The notes under the pieces: generated by a model
Told to the model about the DNA's origin: nothing
Databases searched by the model: none
Seen by the model: only the letters and a program-made list of their open reading frames with translations
NCBI GenBank assembly: GCA_964606385.1
Contig: CAZSFZ010000002.1
Location: forward strand, 62,001-126,000
Direction: 5' to 3'
Length of the DNA stretch: 64,000 bases
From: Aquincolibacterium sp964606385
GTDB lineage: Bacteria; Omnitrophota; Omnitrophia; Omnitrophales; Aquincolibacteriaceae
Program-made: the position numbers and the translations under genes
Shown: one piece after another, positions 8,911 through 16,740 of the stretch
Position numbering within the stretch: the stretch's first letter is position 1
How the letters are laid out: the number at the start of each line of letters is the position of its first letter

Positions 8911-11025
8911 TCAAGGAGCTTCAGAGGCTTCGACGTCGTCTTCTTTTTTCGGCAGTTCGTTCACCACATACGTGCACTTCGGGTAGTTCGAACAGCCGTA
9001 AAAAGCCCGGCGTCCTTTCGCGCGGCGCTTGACCAGTTCCCCGCCGCAGCCCGGCACGGAACAAAAGAAGCCGGTCGGAATGGAACGCGTGTATTTGCAT
9101 TCCGGAAAACCGGAGCACGCCATGAACTTGCCGAATCGTCCGAACTTGATCATGACCTGCTTGCCGCACAACGCGCACTTGAGCTCCGTGGGGATCGGGG
9201 CCTGTTTCACGCTCTTCATCTCGGTCTGCGCGCGCACCAGAAGCTCTCCGAAAGGCGCGTAAAAATCTTTCAGCACTTTCACCCACTCCATCTTTCCTTC
9301 TTCGATCTCATCAAGCTCTTCTTCCATAAGCGCCGTAAACTCGGTGTCCAGGATCGTCGGAAAATGTTTGACCAGAATATCCACGACCGTTTCTCCGAGC
9401 TCGGTCGGCATGAGCGCGCCGCCTTTGCGTTCGGCATACACGCGGCTCAGGATGGTCGAGATCGTCGGGGCGTAGGTGCTCGGCCGGCCGATGCCTTTTT
9501 CTTCGAGCAGTTTGATCAAGCTGGCGTCGTTGAAACGCGGCGGCGGTTTCGTGAAATGCTGTTCGCCCGCGAGTTCGTGAAGCTTGAGAGCCTGTCCGGC
9601 TTTAAGGTCCGGAAGCTCTGCCGCCTCGGGCGCTTCTTCCTCTTCATTCTCCTTGCTATTATCTTTTTCCGTCTTGATCTCGCCGAAGGCGGCCGTAAAT
9701 CCCAGGAAAAGGCTTTTTTTGCCGGTCGTTCGGAATTCGTATTTCTCGCCCGCGTGGATCGCGATAGCTGTGTGTTCGTCGATGGCCGGCGTCATCTGGG
9801 ACGCCAGGAATTTTCTCCAGATCAGCTCATAAACCTTGAGCTCATCACTTTCGAGGAATTGCCGCACGGACTCCGGAGTACGGAAAGCCGAGGTCGGACG
9901 GACCGCTTCATGGGCCTCCTGCGCGCCTTTCCGGGATTTATAGACGGGCGGTTTTTCGGGGAGGTAATCTTTGCCGAATTTTTCGAGAATATAGCGGGAG
10001 GCCTCTTCCTGCGCGCTCGCAGCGATGTTCACCGAATCGGTTCTCATGTAGGTGATCAGACCGACGCTTCCTTCCTCACCGAGCTCAACACCTTCGTAAA
10101 GTTTCTGCGCGATGCGCATCGTGTTCGCGGCCGAAAACCCGAGCCGGCTGTACGCTTCCTGTTGAAGTTTGCTCGTGGTATAAGGCGCCTGGGGCTTGCG
10201 GCGCTTTTCGGTCTTATCCACCGTCGCGACCTTAAAGGGGAGCTGTTCCAGTTCCTTTTTGGTTTTTTCCGTTTCTTCTAAATTTTTCAGTTCCGGCTTG
10301 GTTTTATCGATCTGGACCAATCGGGAGAGAAAGATCCTGGAGGCGTCAGGGCCTTCGGAAGCAGAAAGCTTCGCGTCGATCGTCCAATATTCCTGGGAAA
10401 CGAACTTTCGGATCTCGCGCTCGCGGTCCACGACGAACCTCAAGGCCACCGACTGCACGCGGCCCGCGCTCAAGCCGCGGCCCACGTTCTTCCAAAGAAG
10501 CGGACTCAGTTGATACCCGACCACGCGGTCCAGAACGCGGCGCGCCTGCTGGGCGTTCACAAGGTTCATATCGATGGCGCGCGGATGATCAAAAGCTTTC
10601 AGCACCGCGGACTGGGTGATCTCGTTGAATTCCACACGGAGGATCTTCGGCCCGTGGCCTTCCTCGGAAAAAATATGCGCCAAGTGCCAGCTGATGGCTT
10701 CCCCTTCACGGTCCGGATCGGGGGCCACATAGATCGTTTCTTTTTCCTTGGCGTCTTGTTTGAGCTGTTTGACCGTCTTGGTCGCCCGGCGGATGATGAT
10801 GTACTCGGGCGCGAAATCATGTTCCAGGTCCACCCCCATCCGGCTCTTCGGAAGGTCCCGGACGTGGCCCATGGACGCCACGACCTGAAAGTCGCGGCCG
10901 AGGAACTTATTGATGGTTTTAGCCTTGGCGGGTGATTCTACGATCACCAAGTACTTAGGACCCTTCGAGGTTTTGGATGCTTTTTCCGCCTTTGAGGATT
11001 TCACACTCTTCTTTGCTTTGACCAC
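8911..11025 (-). CDS. topA: DNA topoisomerase I
   Basis: 704 residues. It relaxes negative supercoils by single-strand passage. A lysine-rich N-terminal stretch (1-22) precedes the TOPRIM domain (VIVESPAKAKTI, 28-39; DPDREGE, 103-109). The active-site tyrosine is Y326 in ITYMRTDS. The C-terminus carries two four-cysteine zinc ribbons (CALCGK...CSGFPEC and CSVPGC...CSNYPKC). The start is GTG at 11023-11025, preceded by an AGGGAGG Shine-Dalgarno site; no ATG lies in the N-terminal part before the TOPRIM domain. A good sigma70-type promoter lies about 55 bases upstream. Confidence 0.98.
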   Translation of the reverse strand: MVKAKKSVKSSKAEKASKTSKGPKYLVIVESPAKAKTINKFLGRDFQVVASMGHVRDLPKSRMGVDLEHDFAPEYIIIRRATKTVKQLKQDAKEKETIYVAPDPDREGEAISWHLAHIFSEEGHGPKILRVEFNEITQSAVLKAFDHPRAIDMNLVNAQQARRVLDRVVGYQLSPLLWKNVGRGLSAGRVQSVALRFVVDREREIRKFVSQEYWTIDAKLSASEGPDASRIFLSRLVQIDKTKPELKNLEETEKTKKELEQLPFKVATVDKTEKRRKPQAPYTTSKLQQEAYSRLGFSAANTMRIAQKLYEGVELGEEGSVGLITYMRTDSVNIAASAQEEASRYILEKFGKDYLPEKPPVYKSRKGAQEAHEAVRPTSAFRTPESVRQFLESDELKVYELIWRKFLASQMTPAIDEHTAIAIHAGEKYEFRTTGKKSLFLGFTAAFGEIKTEKDNSKENEEEEAPEAAELPDLKAGQALKLHELAGEQHFTKPPPRFNDASLIKLLEEKGIGRPSTYAPTISTILSRVYAERKGGALMPTELGETVVDILVKHFPTILDTEFTALMEEELDEIEEGKMEWVKVLKDFYAPFGELLVRAQTEMKSVKQAPIPTELKCALCGKQVMIKFGRFGKFMACSGFPECKYTRSIPTGFFCSVPGCGGELVKRRAKGRRAFYGCSNYPKCTYVVNELPKKEDDVEASEAP

Positions 11026-11078
11026 AAGGCCTCCCTACGGATTAAAGACAAGGTCTGGACTATGTAAATTGAGGGTGA

Positions 11079-11107
11079 ATTCTAAACAAAATGAAGGGGA
11101 TTGTAAA
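11079..11107 (-). promoter_or_regulatory. sigma70-type promoter of topA
   Basis: Read on the minus strand, TTTACA (11102-11107) is followed after 17 bases by TAGAAT (11079-11084). Each hexamer matches consensus at 5 of 6 positions and the spacing is ideal. Predicted transcription start is near 11072, giving a leader of about 47 nt with the GGGAGG site before the GTG start. This is a pattern match only. Confidence 0.65.
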
Positions 11108-11151
11108 CGGCAAGTTTATCGGACGCTTGTAACTCTAGGGCCCAAAACAGA

Positions 11152-11547
11152 TTATGAGATCTGGTCCCAGGGATCCCCTTTAGGCTTCGCGCCGGCAGGC
11201 GGGCTTTTTTTGACATTCCCGTGAGGGAGCTTGTAGAGGGATTCCAGCTCCATGATCTGGGAATCACGCACCGCTTCCTTCTCGACCCGGCGGACCAAGC
11301 GCTTTAAAGCGCCGACGCGCATGCCGAATTTCTCGATACAAAGCGTGGTCAGCAAACGCGCCAGGATGTTCATGTGGACCTCAAGGTCGGTTAACCGTTC
11401 ATCCACCCTTTCTCCCTCTTCGTTGGCTTTACTTACGTCCTTTTTGAGCTCTGCCAGTTTTGTATAGAGGGAAAGGACCTCCTTAAACACCCCGGCTGTT
11501 TTATGAGCCCCAGTCCTTTTGTTTTTAGCGCGCTTCCTCTTGGGCAT
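11152..11547 (-). CDS. small basic protein with predicted coiled coil, unknown function
   Basis: 131 residues from the ATG at 11545-11547, chosen because AAAGGTGG lies just upstream; the frame could extend to 11604 but would then start inside the terminator region. Residues 1-15 are very basic (PKRKRAKNKRTGAHK), residues 20-75 form a charged heptad-like helix (LYTKLAELKKDV, VDERLTDLEVHM), and the C-terminus is proline- and lysine-rich. There is no cysteine cluster, signal peptide or membrane segment. I do not recognise the family. The basic end and its place just upstream of topA hint at nucleic-acid binding, but that is only context. Confidence 0.7.
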   Translation of the reverse strand: MPKRKRAKNKRTGAHKTAGVFKEVLSLYTKLAELKKDVSKANEEGERVDERLTDLEVHMNILARLLTTLCIEKFGMRVGALKRLVRRVEKEAVRDSQIMELESLYKLPHGNVKKSPPAGAKPKGDPWDQIS

Positions 11548-11602
11548 TTTCACCACCTTTCGATTCAAGTCTAACACACAAAACCGTCCTTGGGAAAAGG
11601 CC

Positions 11603-11640
11603 AAAAAAAAGGGGCAAGCGATTTAACGCTTGCCCCTTTT
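11603..11640 (-). terminator. rho-independent terminator after the RDD gene
   Basis: A perfect 10-bp stem (GGGGCAAGCG / CGCTTGCCCC, 11611-11636, loop of 6) is flanked by eight A on the plus-strand left side (11603-11610) and TTTT on the right. On the minus strand the stem is followed by eight T, a classic terminator for the RDD gene ending at 11662. The T tract on the other side would allow weaker action on plus-strand transcripts. Confidence 0.9.
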
Positions 11641-11661
11641 CCAGTAAAAACCAGGTTTTAA

Positions 11662-12051
11662 CTAAGCTTCAACAACCTGCGTCTTGGCCCAATTATCCGC
11701 GAGACGGTGCCCCTTGACGATGAGCATCACGATCTCGATCAGATACCCCAGCACCAGCACGAACGGAATGATCAAAAGGATGTTCCTCAAGAAAGCCTGG
11801 AGCCAAGTCACTTTCTCCCCCGTCAAACTGACGATCTTGACCTTAACCATCGCGCGTCCGGGAGAATAAACCGCATCACGGAACATCAACCAAAGGACGT
11901 TCACGATCACAAGGACCACGCTGCGGACCACATCCGGTGCCGCCAAAAGAACGATGCCGATCACCACACCAAGAACAATGGGAATGACGACCAGATCGAT
12001 CAGACCTGCCGCAAATCTTTTTCCCTTACTTGCTGGAACCAATCCGTCCAT
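11662..12051 (-). CDS. RDD-family membrane protein
   Basis: 129 residues from the ATG at 12049-12051, which has AAAGGAG six bases upstream; an upstream ATG at 12102 lacks such a site. The RDD signature is seen: RFAAGLID near residue 11 at the start of the first hydrophobic helix, a second helix around 43-57, GRAMVKVKIV in the middle, and a third helix (about 90-110) followed by RLADNWAKT. RDD proteins are small inner-membrane proteins of mostly unknown role, some linked to ion exchange or stress. It has its own promoter and terminator, so it looks monocistronic, between dprA and the small basic gene. Confidence 0.88.
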   Translation of the reverse strand: MDGLVPASKGKRFAAGLIDLVVIPIVLGVVIGIVLLAAPDVVRSVVLVIVNVLWLMFRDAVYSPGRAMVKVKIVSLTGEKVTWLQAFLRNILLIIPFVLVLGYLIEIVMLIVKGHRLADNWAKTQVVEA

Positions 12052-12092
12052 CTTTGACTCCTTTCGGTTAAGCAATGCGTCCTTAACAAGAC

Positions 12093-12125
12093 ATGTTTTC
12101 ACATAAAACTCTATAGAGAAAACAT
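12093..12125 (-). promoter_or_regulatory. candidate operator: inverted repeat over the RDD promoter
   Basis: Perfect 8-bp arms ATGTTTTC (12093-12100) and GAAAACAT (12118-12125) are separated by 17 bases and flank the predicted -10 region of the RDD gene. The size and position fit a dimeric repressor site. The arms could instead form an mRNA hairpin if transcription starts further upstream. No candidate regulator is seen nearby. Confidence 0.4.
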
Positions 12126-12136
12126 CCGCCTGTCAA
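12110..12136 (-). promoter_or_regulatory. sigma70-type promoter of the RDD gene
   Basis: On the minus strand a perfect TTGACA (12131-12136) is followed by 15 bases and TATAGA (12110-12115); shifting two bases gives TAGAGT with a 17-base spacer. The leader would be about 55 nt. The -35 box is perfect but the -10 box is only moderate, which suits a regulated promoter. Confidence 0.5.
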
Positions 12137-12187
12137 AACTTTTTATTACGAACCGTTAGATTAATAACGGCTTCCTCCCCCCGGAGC

Positions 12188-13342
12188 TTAACACGGCAAA
12201 GCGTATCTCCCGTCCTGGTTCCTTCGGACCTTTTTTGTCAATTCCAGCCTCAGGAGGAGGGATGGCAATTTCGAGGATTCAAGACCCGTGAATTCAAGGA
12301 TCTCCTCCTGGGCAAGTGGGCCCTCCTCTTTCAAGAGTTCTTCGATCACACAGCCTTCTTCAACGGACAAAGATACTTCCTCTTTTTCCGGAGAGGTAAA
12401 AAAACGCGCCTCTGGGTCGACAGGATCAGAAGTCCCGTGGAGAACGGGCTCCGCTTTGTTTTCGAGCTTTAACCGGTCCGCCAACGCCAAAAGGATATCC
12501 TCCGCTGACTCCGCAAGACAGGCGCCCTCCTTGATCAGTTGATGCGTTCCACGGGAAGTGAGCTGGTCTACGGGTCCCGGAAGCGCGAATACTTCCCGCC
12601 CTTGCTCGACAGCCTGGTGCGCCGTGATCAGGGATCCGCTCCGCGAGTGGGCTTCCACCACGAAAGTCGCGTACGAGAGACCGGAAAGGATCCGGTTCCG
12701 TCGCGGAAAATTTTCCGGCAGGGGCGGTGTGCCAAGCGGATATTCGCTCAACACGGTTCCCCGTTCCGAAATCCTTCGAGAAAGGTCCTCGTGTTCCTTG
12801 GGATAGACAATGTCGAGGCCGCATCCTAGAACCGCGATCGTACGGCCGTAGGACACCTGCAACGCCGCCTCATGCGCGATCTGGTCGATCCCGCGCGCGA
12901 GACCTGAAACGATCGTAAGGCCCCTTGCCGCCAATTCCTGAGCGAATTTTTTCGCCTGCATCCGGCCGTAGAAACTTGGGTGCCGCGTCCCCACGATCGC
13001 AATGGCATTCCGGTCATTTTCAACAAGCGTTCCTTTTTTATAAAGGAGAAGCGGAGGATCCGGGATCTCTTTGAGGCCTGCCGGATAATCCGGGTCCGTG
13101 TATAGAAGAAAACCGATCCCCTTTTGGGCGCAGAGCTCCGCTTCTTTTTTCGGATCAAAAGAGCCGCCCTCTTTTATCGATACCGGAAGCTCTTTGAGAA
13201 GATTCTCTGCCTCCATAAGCGTGATGATCTCCCGGGCACACTTCCCTTCCGAGAGCCATATCGCCGCTTTTCGTCTTCCGTCGATCCGGAGCCTGTTCAG
13301 AATTAAAAAAGCTTTTATTTCGTCCGCCTCTGCGTTGGTCAT
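12188..13342 (-). CDS. dprA: DNA-processing protein DprA
   Basis: 384 residues. DprA loads RecA on incoming single-stranded DNA during natural transformation. The Rossmann-like core has VGTRHPSFYG near 118, SGLARGIDQIAH near 146, GCGLDIVYP near 172 and FPRRNRILSG followed by VVEAHSRSGSL. The C-terminal 60-70 residues look like the DprA winged-helix domain. The upstream ORF6N gene overlaps its start by ATGA. With topA and xerC downstream it preserves the dprA-topA-xerC order, interrupted here by two small genes. Confidence 0.96.
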   Translation of the reverse strand: MTNAEADEIKAFLILNRLRIDGRRKAAIWLSEGKCAREIITLMEAENLLKELPVSIKEGGSFDPKKEAELCAQKGIGFLLYTDPDYPAGLKEIPDPPLLLYKKGTLVENDRNAIAIVGTRHPSFYGRMQAKKFAQELAARGLTIVSGLARGIDQIAHEAALQVSYGRTIAVLGCGLDIVYPKEHEDLSRRISERGTVLSEYPLGTPPLPENFPRRNRILSGLSYATFVVEAHSRSGSLITAHQAVEQGREVFALPGPVDQLTSRGTHQLIKEGACLAESAEDILLALADRLKLENKAEPVLHGTSDPVDPEARFFTSPEKEEVSLSVEEGCVIEELLKEEGPLAQEEILEFTGLESSKLPSLLLRLELTKKVRRNQDGRYALPC

Positions 13343-13851
13343 GGATGAAATCCGATCAGGGGCTTTTTCCGAACAGGAGGATTTGCCAGCCTCCGAATGG
13401 CCTTATAGAGAACCCGAAAATTAGCGTCATAATTTATCCGCATTTCCTCGATCTTCCGAGATAGATCTTTATGAGTCGCAAGGATCTCTCTTAATTTTAC
13501 AAACGCTCGGACCACCTGCAGACTCATCTGAACCGCTAGCTTTGTATTGAGCACGCTCGCCAGCATCATGGCACCATATTCTGTAAAAGCATAAGGAAGC
13601 GCTGTTGAAAATTTGAGCTGCCGGAGGTGGTCGCAATTTGCGACCACCTCCTTCTTTTCTTTTTGAGTCAAACGGAACATAAAGTCCTGCGGAAAACGAT
13701 CTTTATTCCTGCGCACTTGTTCATTGAGCCGCTTGGTGCTAACCCCATAAAGACCCGCAAGGTCAGCATCCAACATAACCTTTTGTCCTCGAAGGAATAG
13801 GATTGTTCCGAAGATTCTTTCGAAGGGGATAGGGCTGTTTTGTCTTTTCAT
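13339..13851 (-). CDS. ORF6N-domain DNA-binding protein
   Basis: 170 residues. Residues 8-95 match the ORF6N domain of phage antirepressor-like proteins (ILFLRGQKVMLDADLA, YGVSTKRLNEQVRRN, FTEYGAMMLASVL). The remainder is a helical, charged segment (about 100-150). ORF6N proteins occur in phages and also as solitary chromosomal genes; their role there is unknown. No other phage gene is near. It overlaps dprA by 4 bp (ATGA), so the two are probably co-expressed. No Shine-Dalgarno site precedes the ATG; the upstream 90 bases are AT-rich. Confidence 0.9.
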   Translation of the reverse strand: MKRQNSPIPFERIFGTILFLRGQKVMLDADLAGLYGVSTKRLNEQVRRNKDRFPQDFMFRLTQKEKKEVVANCDHLRQLKFSTALPYAFTEYGAMMLASVLNTKLAVQMSLQVVRAFVKLREILATHKDLSRKIEEMRINYDANFRVLYKAIRRLANPPVRKKPLIGFHP

Positions 13852-13941
13852 GAATATAAACTAATAAAATATTGATAAAAATGCAATAATTATTTTTTAA
13901 AACACCCATGAAAAGCGCTCTATTAGATGGATTGCAGAAGA
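13852..13941. other. AT-rich intergenic stretch between aroB and the ORF6N gene
   Basis: This gap is far more AT-rich than its surroundings, which fits a promoter region for the ORF6N-dprA pair. I could not fit a -35/-10 pair with normal spacing, and I see no hairpin followed by a T run, so aroB termination is not explained. Confidence 0.4.
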
Positions 13942-15039
13942 TTACTTCGCGCCGGCGAGGCGGAGGATCGTGCGGACGTTCTCGAGAGGAATGTTCTTTT
14001 CGACGGTGACTTTGCCGATCCGGCGCGGCAGGACAAAACGCAGGGCCCCCCGGCTTTTTTTCTTATCCGTCATCATGACTTTCAATATGTCCGCGGCTTT
14101 CAAATTATACTTTTTAATCGAAACCGGAAGCTTCATGGAAACCAAGAGCCTCATCTGACGCCAAGGAAGGTCTTGGGAGCAAAGCCCGAGGTCCGCGGCC
14201 AACTGCGCCGCCATCATCATGCCGATCGCGACCGCTTCCCCATGCACAAGATCCTGAAAGCGGAGCGCTCCTTCGATCCCATGGGCAAAAGTGTGCCCGT
14301 AATTCAGCATGGCGCGTTGACCTTTTGTTTCGAACTCATCCCGGCTGACCACGCCAGCCTTGGTCTTCGCGCAGGCCAACACGATCTTCTCGGTCGCGCG
14401 AATGTCTTTTCGTAAAATATGTTTCGCGTTTTTCTCCAAGAATTTGAAAAGCACCGGATCGCTGATCACGCCGTATTTCACGACCTCTCCCAATGCCGCG
14501 CAAAGCTCCCGCGGCGGCAATGAGCGCAGCGTATCCACGTCCGAGATCACAAGCGCCGGCGGCCAAAAGGCCCCCATAAGATTTTTTCCCTCTTTAAGAT
14601 CGATCGCGGTTTTTCCGCCGATCGCGCTGTCGACTTGGGCAAGAAGGGTCGTCGCCACGTTCACATAACGGATCCCGCGCAGATAGACCGCCGCCGCGAA
14701 CCCCGCGAGGTCACTCACGACGCCCCCGCCTACCGCCACGATCCCGTCCCGGCGTTCAAATCCCTTGGCAAGAAGCGCGTACGCAAGGCGGAAAAGTTCC
14801 GCGCCTGATTTCGCGATCTCCCCGTCAGGAAGCGTATGGGAATAGACCTGAAACCCTTTTTTGGAAAGCGAGGCGCTGATCACCTTAAGATAAGGAGCGA
14901 GATTTTTCTGGGACACGATCATGAGCTTCGCGCCGGGAGTAAAGATCCCGGACGCCAGGGCTCCGGTCCGGGGCAACAAACCCCGGCCGACGCAGATCCC
15001 GTAATTCCCTTTCAGGCTTTTCACCTGGATGGTTTTCAT
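13942..15039 (-). CDS. aroB: 3-dehydroquinate synthase
   Basis: 365 residues, the usual length. Second step of the shikimate pathway, NAD- and metal-dependent. GGGVVSDLAGFAA (104-116) and DSAIGGKTAID (137-147) are nucleotide- and substrate-binding motifs. The metal ligands are visible as E185 (ALGEVVKYG), H249 (NYGHTF) and H266 (VHGEAV). The start overlaps the aroK stop by 4 bp, giving the common aroK-aroB pair. Confidence 0.98.
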   Translation of the reverse strand: MKTIQVKSLKGNYGICVGRGLLPRTGALASGIFTPGAKLMIVSQKNLAPYLKVISASLSKKGFQVYSHTLPDGEIAKSGAELFRLAYALLAKGFERRDGIVAVGGGVVSDLAGFAAAVYLRGIRYVNVATTLLAQVDSAIGGKTAIDLKEGKNLMGAFWPPALVISDVDTLRSLPPRELCAALGEVVKYGVISDPVLFKFLEKNAKHILRKDIRATEKIVLACAKTKAGVVSRDEFETKGQRAMLNYGHTFAHGIEGALRFQDLVHGEAVAIGMMMAAQLAADLGLCSQDLPWRQMRLLVSMKLPVSIKKYNLKAADILKVMMTDKKKSRGALRFVLPRRIGKVTVEKNIPLENVRTILRLAGAK

Positions 15040-15560
15040 GTTCTTGTCCTCAACATCTCCTGGATCTCTCCTGCCACATCTTCTGCGATCTTGCCGTCCG
15101 TCAACACGGAAAAATGACAGGCGTTTTCATAAAAAATTTCCCGGTCGCTCAGGATCTGTTTCAACGCCCCGAACGGGTCCGGCTTATTCAGAAGCGGCCG
15201 GTCTTTGGAATACCGCACCCTTTGCCACAAGGATTCCGCCGTCGCTTTAAGGAGCACCACTTTCCCGGTCTTCTTCATGCGCCGCACATTCTCTTCGCGA
15301 AGCACGATACCGCCGCCCGTCGCGACCACCTGGCCTTTTTGTTTGGAGATATGCTCCAGGACCTGGGACTCCACATCCCGGAAATAGGGCTCTCCTGATG
15401 ACGCAAAGATCTCGGGGATCGTCCGTTTTTCCTTGGCCTGGATCTCGGCATCGAGATCCACGAACCGGAAGCCCAGCCGAGCCGCCAGATCTTCCCCGGT
15501 CACGGTCTTGCCGGACCCCATCATGCCGATCAGATAGACGTTGTCAGTACCGTTATTCAT
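15036..15560 (-). CDS. aroK: shikimate kinase
   Basis: 174 residues. It phosphorylates shikimate with ATP. Walker A is GMMGSGKT (12-19); D37 in VDLDAE, R61 in FRDVE and GGG at 82-84 form the shikimate site; the lid arginine is in RPLLNKPDP. The start codon at 15558-15560 lies in the loop of a repeat hairpin and has no Shine-Dalgarno site. Codons 2-5 are part of the hairpin arm, so the first few residues (MNNGT) are probably repeat-derived. An alternative start downstream would cut into the first beta strand. Confidence 0.96.
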   Translation of the reverse strand: MNNGTDNVYLIGMMGSGKTVTGEDLAARLGFRFVDLDAEIQAKEKRTIPEIFASSGEPYFRDVESQVLEHISKQKGQVVATGGGIVLREENVRRMKKTGKVVLLKATAESLWQRVRYSKDRPLLNKPDPFGALKQILSDREIFYENACHFSVLTDGKIAEDVAGEIQEMLRTRT

Positions 15561-15622
15561 AGATAAATACGGGTTAACGGTACGACACTGTGAACCCTTA
15601 AAATGAATCGCAACACAGTGTC
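15547..15622. repeat. double-hairpin repeat, copy 1 (aroC-aroK gap)
   Basis: Two adjacent inverted repeats. The first has 9-bp arms GTACCGTTA (15547-15555) and TAACGGTAC (15575-15583). The second has 9-bp arms GACACTGTG (15584-15592) and CACAGTGTC (15614-15622). The first unit is 37 bases, exactly as in the copy at 61714, and shares the GGTTAAC-GTAC side. The element spans the aroK start codon and reaches the aroC stop codon. Confidence 0.8.
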
Positions 15623-16739
15623 AGGCACGGATCTGTTTTAAATAACCTTCGTAATTGCGGCGGATCTCACGGACGGAATCGCCGCCGAATTTCTCAAGAA
15701 AGGCATCAGCCAGCGTATAAGCTACGAGCGCTTCCCCGATCACACTCCCCGCCGGTACCGCGCAGGAATCGCTGCGTTCAAAGTCCGCCTTTTCCATCTT
15801 CTTGGTTCTCATGTTCACCGAAGCGAGCGGCTTCGCGAGCGTCGAGATCGGTTTCATCGTGAGACGGACCACCAGATCCGCCCCGTTGGTCATGCCCCCT
15901 TCAAGACCGCCGGCATGGTTCGTTTTATGGAAATAGCCGCGAGCTTTTCCGTAGAAGATCTCGTCATGCGCTTCGGAACCCGGAATGCCGGCCAGCGCCA
16001 CACCTTCCCCGATCTCCACCGCCTTGGCGGATTGCTGGCTCATCAGGATCATGGCAAGCCGCGCGTCGAGCTTTCTTTCAAAATGGACATAAGAACCCAG
16101 GCCGATCGGAAGTCCCGTGGCACGGACTTCATATTTTCCGCCCAACGAATCCCCGTGCTTCATGGCTTTTGTGATCGCCTGCATCATGGCTTTTTCGGTT
16201 TTTCTGCAAACGCAGCGAACGGGAGAATCCTTGGTCCCCTGGCGGATCTCCGCCACGGAAATATCGCACGCGGGAAGCGAGACGGAACCGATCTGGACCA
16301 CATGCGCCGCGATATCGATCCCAAACGTTTTGAGCAGAAGCTTGCAGGCCGCGCCGACCGCGACACGCATGGACGTTTCACGGGCACTTGAGCGCTCCAG
16401 CACCGCGCGAATCCCCTGATCGTATTTCAGGGCACCGGCGAGGTCCGCGTGCCCCGGACGGGGACGGAAAAGCTCCGGCATCTCTTCGATCTTGAAATCC
16501 TTATTCGTCAGAAGGAATCCCAACGGCGCGCCGGTCGTGACCTTTTTGATCACGCCGCCCATGATCTCCACAGCATCCGTTTCGATCTTCTGCCTGCCCC
16601 CGCGGCCGTAACCTCCCTGGCGGCGGCGCATCTCCGCGTTGATAAAATCCAGGTCGAGCGCGAGGCCGCTCGGAAACCCTTCCAAAATAGCGGCCATGTA
16701 ATGGCCGTGCGATTCTCCCGTTGTGATGTATCGAAGCAT
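15621..16739 (-). CDS. aroC: chorismate synthase
   Basis: 372 residues. Last common step of aromatic amino acid synthesis, using reduced FMN. Family signatures: GESHGHYM (8-15), RRRQGGYGRGGRQKIETD (38-55), RPGHADLAG with H97, and RSSARETSMR (116-125). The start lies one base after the pilD stop. The stop codon is inside the outer arm of the double-hairpin repeat. Confidence 0.98.
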   Translation of the reverse strand: MLRYITTGESHGHYMAAILEGFPSGLALDLDFINAEMRRRQGGYGRGGRQKIETDAVEIMGGVIKKVTTGAPLGFLLTNKDFKIEEMPELFRPRPGHADLAGALKYDQGIRAVLERSSARETSMRVAVGAACKLLLKTFGIDIAAHVVQIGSVSLPACDISVAEIRQGTKDSPVRCVCRKTEKAMMQAITKAMKHGDSLGGKYEVRATGLPIGLGSYVHFERKLDARLAMILMSQQSAKAVEIGEGVALAGIPGSEAHDEIFYGKARGYFHKTNHAGGLEGGMTNGADLVVRLTMKPISTLAKPLASVNMRTKKMEKADFERSDSCAVPAGSVIGEALVAYTLADAFLEKFGGDSVREIRRNYEGYLKQIRA

Positions 16740-16740
16740 C

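Noticed and set aside
13852..13941. AT-rich gap as a phage attachment site or mobile-element scar
   Set aside because: No direct repeats, integrase or other phage genes flank it; the ORF6N gene alone is not enough.
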